This document shows positions 60,556 through 64,000 of a DNA stretch of 64,000 bases, piece after piece (within the stretch, counting starts at the first letter, position 1; every line of letters starts with the position of its first letter). Location of the stretch: assembly GCA_020072585.1 (NCBI GenBank), contig JAIQGL010000003.1:62001-126000 (forward strand), given 5' to 3'. This stretch comes from Terriglobia bacterium (lineage in GTDB: Bacteria; Acidobacteriota; Terriglobia; Terriglobales; Acidobacteriaceae). A model generated the notes under the pieces. That model saw only the letters and a list, made by a program, of their open reading frames with translations. It did not search any database and was not told the DNA's origin. The translations under genes and the position numbers were made by a program.

Positions 60556-63087
60556 CTACTTCGGCTCCAGCCTCAGCTCATGCGCTTTCGCCCCCTGTAC
60601 CGCCGCATCGGAAAATGCCAGAGTGAACGTCTTGTTGTTGTACCAGGCGTCCCAGTGGTCCATGTAATGCGGACTGAAAGGCTGGCCGGATTCGCCCAGC
60701 ACCAGGTTGAAAGTGGAAGCGTCAAGGTTGGAGAAGTCCACGGTCATTCGCTCGGACGGGCCAAAGCCGCGGCCAACCTGTTTGACGGTGTATCCGCCGC
60801 CGGATTGTGGATGCGTCCCTGGGCCGGCGATGCTCTGGTGGCCGTGCAGAATCGGCAGGCCGCCGAAGACCGGATGGGTAATCACCACGGGATACGTTTC
60901 TCCGTACTTCCAGCTTTGCAGATCGGCGGGCGCGTCTTTCAGGGCTTTTTCGACCGCGGCGGTGAGCAGGTCATTGAAGTTGTCGAATCCCGGAGGCAGC
61001 CATCGCGCGGGCTGGCTGGCGACGATGTTTTCCAGAGCCACGGCGGCTTCTGACCATTCGTAGTTCTCCGCGTCATTGCCGAGTTTGGGTTCCAGCAGCA
61101 TCTCCCAGAGAAAGCGGCGCGTGCGGACCTCAATGGTGGGGGCGACGGAGTCGGCGAGCATGCGTCCATCCCAGCCGCGCATGATGTCGGCGGCTTTGCG
61201 GGTGCGGTCCGTGGCTTTGGCGCTGTGGTCAATGGCGTAAACGAACTTGTCAGCAAAGAAGCGGTCGTAGTCAGAGGTGATGTCAGTTTGCAGAGCGAGC
61301 ATGTCAGCGGGAGAAAACTTTTTGTCTGACTTCAGCACTTTGTAGATGCGCTCTGTGCGATACGGGGGAAACCACTGCGAGGCCAGCTCGTATGGATAGC
61401 CTTGCGGCGTGATCTTTGCGTTGGCGGTGGCGATAATCCCCGACGGCGGATTGTAGAGGCTGGGCATCTTGTCAAAGGGAACGTAGCCGGTCCAGTCATG
61501 TTTGCCGTCAGCGCCGTTGACGGGCACGGTGCCGTCGCCGTCGGCGCGAATCGGCACAAAGCCCATGGGCTGGTAGCCGATGTTGCCGTCAACATCGGCA
61601 TAGACGACGTTTTGTGACGGCGTGGCAAAGGCTGAGAGCGCTTTGCGGAACTGCTCCCAGTTCTGGGCTGAATCCAGGTCAAAGAGCGGCACGCTGACGG
61701 CATGAGAGTCGTAGACCAGCCATCCCAGCGCGATCTGGCGTGTTTCACCGCGCAGCAGGTGAGTGATGATGGGGCCGTGGCGCGTGACGGTCACGTCAAA
61801 CGCAACGTCTGGCTGGCCTTTTACGTGAATCACGTGGTGATCGATTTCAGGTTTCTGCCAGCCGGTAGGCGTCTGGTATTCACCGGCGGCGTTGAAGTTT
61901 TCTATGAACAGGTCTTGCACGTCAGGATTGAGATTGGTAAATCCCCAGGCGATGCGCTGGTTGTGTCCTACGCTGATGAAGGGCAGTCCGGGCAGGGAAA
62001 AGCCTTCCATGTTGAAGTCGCCGGAGTGGAGCTGCACTTCATACCACACGCCGGGGACCCGATGAGGCAGGTGCATATCATTCGAGAGCAGCGGCTTGCC
62101 GGAAACGGTGTGCGCTCCGGAGATGACCCAGTTGTTCGAGCCGGGCAGGCAGGCTTCGCAGGAGTCGTTATTTACGAAAAGATGATTTGCGGAAAGATAG
62201 TTCGGAGAAAAATGATGCTGCGGTGCAAACGCAGGTGCGGCGTGGCTGATTTTTTTAGATGGCGCATTTGCCGGTGCTTTCTGCGCAGGAGCGGTTTGGC
62301 TTGCGCTGCCTCCGGCTTCACTGGCCGGAGCATGATCATGCCAGGAGTCGGGAGGATAGAGGTCCGCCATCAGCTCTGGCGTAAGCTTGGCTCCGATTTT
62401 TTCCCGCCAGTATTCGGTTTCATATTGCGGGTTGAGCAACTGGCTCATGCCGATCCCGACGAGCAGGGAATCGGTTGCTGTCCATGGTCTGGGCTTGTAG
62501 CTCAGAATGCGGAACTCCATGGGCAGATTGTCCTGGTGCTGGTCAATGTAAGCGTTCACGCCTTTGGCATAGGCTTCAAAGAATGCCCGATCGCGCGGCG
62601 AGAGTTCACGGGTCACACGTTCGGACACCACGCGCAGACGCATGGTGCGCTGTTGCTTGTCATAGTCCACCCAGGTCTGGCGCGGACGCACGGCAGCCGT
62701 GGCGCGCGAGACCGGTTGCGCCGGTGCGCTGGAAGCGGGAAAGATCTCCGCCATCTCACCGCCCACGGCGCGGCGTGTAAGGTCCATCTGCCAGAGGCGG
62801 TCCTGCGCGGTCACGTAGCCCTGGGCAAAGAACAGGTCTTCCAGCTTTGCCGCGGTGATATGCGGCACACCCTGGGCGTCGCGGACGACGGAGACGGGCG
62901 ACTGAAGGCCGGAGAGGCTGATGGCGCCATCGAGTTGCGGCAGTGCCTTATGCGCGGATGAGTAAAACCAGAAAAACGCCAGCGTTCCGGCAATGATTAC
63001 CAGCAGCAGAATCCAGAAGATGATCCTGAGGAGGACGCCCAAAAGGCTCTTGCGCGGAGCAGATACAGCAACAGTTGTAGTGGCCAT
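60556..63087 (-). CDS. Penicillin acylase family (Ntn-hydrolase) protein
   Basis: 843 residues. An N-terminal membrane anchor or signal (about 15-42, LLGVLLRIIFWILLLVIIAG) is followed by the alpha-chain region (VSVVRDAQGVPHITA, YVTAQDRLWQMDLTRR). Maturation self-cleavage would expose Ser317 in LPGSNNWVISG as the beta-chain nucleophile, and the downstream SNDMHLPHRVPGVWYEVQL and IAWGFTNLNPDVQDLF fit the family. Substrates may be acyl-homoserine lactones, penicillins or other N-acyl compounds; the sequence does not tell. Residues about 250-290 are an Ala/Pro/Ser-rich linker. Confidence 0.93.
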   Translation of the reverse strand: MATTTVAVSAPRKSLLGVLLRIIFWILLLVIIAGTLAFFWFYSSAHKALPQLDGAISLSGLQSPVSVVRDAQGVPHITAAKLEDLFFAQGYVTAQDRLWQMDLTRRAVGGEMAEIFPASSAPAQPVSRATAAVRPRQTWVDYDKQQRTMRLRVVSERVTRELSPRDRAFFEAYAKGVNAYIDQHQDNLPMEFRILSYKPRPWTATDSLLVGIGMSQLLNPQYETEYWREKIGAKLTPELMADLYPPDSWHDHAPASEAGGSASQTAPAQKAPANAPSKKISHAAPAFAPQHHFSPNYLSANHLFVNNDSCEACLPGSNNWVISGAHTVSGKPLLSNDMHLPHRVPGVWYEVQLHSGDFNMEGFSLPGLPFISVGHNQRIAWGFTNLNPDVQDLFIENFNAAGEYQTPTGWQKPEIDHHVIHVKGQPDVAFDVTVTRHGPIITHLLRGETRQIALGWLVYDSHAVSVPLFDLDSAQNWEQFRKALSAFATPSQNVVYADVDGNIGYQPMGFVPIRADGDGTVPVNGADGKHDWTGYVPFDKMPSLYNPPSGIIATANAKITPQGYPYELASQWFPPYRTERIYKVLKSDKKFSPADMLALQTDITSDYDRFFADKFVYAIDHSAKATDRTRKAADIMRGWDGRMLADSVAPTIEVRTRRFLWEMLLEPKLGNDAENYEWSEAAVALENIVASQPARWLPPGFDNFNDLLTAAVEKALKDAPADLQSWKYGETYPVVITHPVFGGLPILHGHQSIAGPGTHPQSGGGYTVKQVGRGFGPSERMTVDFSNLDASTFNLVLGESGQPFSPHYMDHWDAWYNNKTFTLAFSDAAVQGAKAHELRLEPK

Positions 63088-63334
63088 GAAGCCACGATTC
63101 TACCCGCACGGTTGCGCCAGCGGCAATATCGCGATCAGCTATTGGCTTGGCGCAGTTCTCCGTGAATTGCCAAAATCGCCGAAATTGCCAAAGACTGACA
63201 ATATTGATTTTCATCGCAAAACTCCAACAGCCTGTAAGCTGTTGAATGTGCCTTGGTTTGTTAAGTAGCAGGGATCTGGGCTCACTTTCGGCGGTTTTTT
63301 GGCAATTTTGGCATTCGTGGCAATGGTATTTGCG

Positions 63335-63363
63335 TATAATGAAAATGAAAATCATTTTCATTT
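63335..63363 (+). promoter_or_regulatory. Promoter -10 and overlapping Fur box before the fur-family gene
   Basis: TATAAT at 63335-63340 is followed by a perfect 21-bp palindrome, AAATGAAAATCATTTTCATTT (63343-63363, odd centre, written here as arms AAATGAAAAT/ATTTTCATTT around C). It matches the GATAATGATAATCATTATC type. It would cover the transcription start, so the regulator should repress itself. No -35 was found at 17 bp. Confidence 0.65.
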
Positions 63364-63392
63364 AGGGCCCGCCGGGGGCCAGCTTACTCACC

Positions 63393-63887
63393 ATGCTGCA
63401 AAGACGGATTGACGATCATGCGCCGCCCTCCCGCGAATCGATGCGTGAGGCCCAGGATATTTTTTACAAGCATTTGAAGCGTGTGGGACTGAAACATACA
63501 GACCAGCGCGATACGATCCTGCGGACTTTTCTGGAAACGCGCGACCATCTCTCCACGGACGAACTGTTCCGGCTGGTGAGAAAGAAAGACGCCAAGATCG
63601 GCTTTACCACAGTCTACCGGACATTGAAGCTGCTGGCGGAGTGCGGACTGGCCTCTGCCGTACCTTTCCCTGATGGCATGGCGCGCTATGAGCACCAGTT
63701 CAACCGCCGCAACCACCATCACATGGTCTGTACCGAGTGTGATGCGTCAGTCGAGTTCTTTTCTCCTGAAGTAAATAAGCTGGAAGAAGAGATCGGCCGC
63801 AAATATCACTTTGACGCCACGCGCCACAACTTCCAGATTTACGGCATCTGTGAAGATTGCAGAAAGCGCACGCGCCGCCCAATCTAA
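63393..63887 (+). CDS. Fur-family metal-dependent transcriptional regulator
   Basis: 164 residues. A winged-helix DNA-binding domain (about 20-95: LKHTDQRDTILRTFLETRDHLSTDELF, IGFTTVYRTLKLLAECGLA) is followed by the dimerisation/metal domain with FNRRNHHHMVCTECDASVEF and CEDCRKR, holding two Cys-pair motifs for structural zinc and His residues for the regulatory metal. The presence of a Fur-type box before it supports Fur proper (iron), but Zur or PerR cannot be excluded. It is divergent from the penicillin acylase gene across 305 bp. Confidence 0.92.
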   Translation: MLQRRIDDHAPPSRESMREAQDIFYKHLKRVGLKHTDQRDTILRTFLETRDHLSTDELFRLVRKKDAKIGFTTVYRTLKLLAECGLASAVPFPDGMARYEHQFNRRNHHHMVCTECDASVEFFSPEVNKLEEEIGRKYHFDATRHNFQIYGICEDCRKRTRRPI

Positions 63888-64000
63888 GCTGGGGTCCGGT
63901 TCTGCTGTCGCTGCTGGAATCCTTCCCCCTCAGGTCTCTTTTCGTTCATGCTCTTCTCAAACCAAGGCAAAAAGTATGTGTTTCTGTAGAATTCTGATGA

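Noticed and set aside
61702-62961. 419-codon plus-strand frame inside the penicillin acylase gene
   Set aside because: Antisense shadow of a clear family gene; no recognisable product.

Overview
The window looks like a chromosomal segment of an Acidobacteriota bacterium (class Terriglobia or a close relative). The reasons are an Oar-like TonB receptor with an N-terminal carboxypeptidase-regulatory domain, BshA of bacillithiol synthesis in an otherwise Gram-negative gene set, an isolated class D sortase, TPR and serine/threonine-kinase genes, and dispersed short repeats between genes. This assignment is inference; there is no rRNA gene in the window. I saw no tRNA, CRISPR array, prophage or insertion sequence.

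Layout. 1-6.4 kb is a reductive pyrimidine degradation locus: hydA (cut by the window edge), preT, preA, an NCS1 permease and a beta-ureidopropionase. Together they would import uracil/thymine, reduce it, open the ring and hydrolyse the ureido acid to a beta-amino acid. 6.4-22.3 kb is mixed housekeeping and signalling: an alpha/beta hydrolase, a 903-residue secreted TPR-like protein, a Ser/Thr kinase, bshA, a LytS-type histidine kinase, thiO, a sortase, a coiled-coil protein, a DMT transporter, a TSUP/DUF1634 pair, a DUF1028 protein and an HSL-type esterase. 22.9-26.5 kb is phosphoketolase plus acetate kinase, which would convert sugar phosphates to acetate with ATP gain. 27-31.7 kb has an OmpR-type regulator, a rhomboid protease and a short cytochrome bd oxidase (cydAB).

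31.8-47.7 kb is the most interesting block. It holds a TSUP / Tat-secreted hemerythrin / His-Met-rich outer-membrane protein operon and a tripartite RND efflux operon bracketed by two small secreted Cys-rich proteins. It then has a TonB receptor, and facing it an operon of an MNIO (DUF692) RiPP system: a Cys-rich secreted precursor, the DUF692 oxidase, a DUF2063 partner, a DoxX protein and a HExxH protease-like protein. MNIO systems of this HvfABCD/bufferin type make copper-binding peptides, and the whole block reads as a candidate copper-handling island.

48-53.3 kb returns to housekeeping: polyprenyl synthase, a degenerate receiver protein, xseB, a fused homocysteine methyltransferase/MTHFR and a YncE-like lipoprotein. 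53.3-60.5 kb is an accessory region: a two-gene SIR2 + nSTAND module that resembles antiphage defence, a small HTH gene with an operator-like palindrome, a 38-residue membrane protein, a zinc-ribbon protein and a cluster of repeats. The window ends with a penicillin-acylase family protein and a fur-family regulator with an overlapping Fur box.
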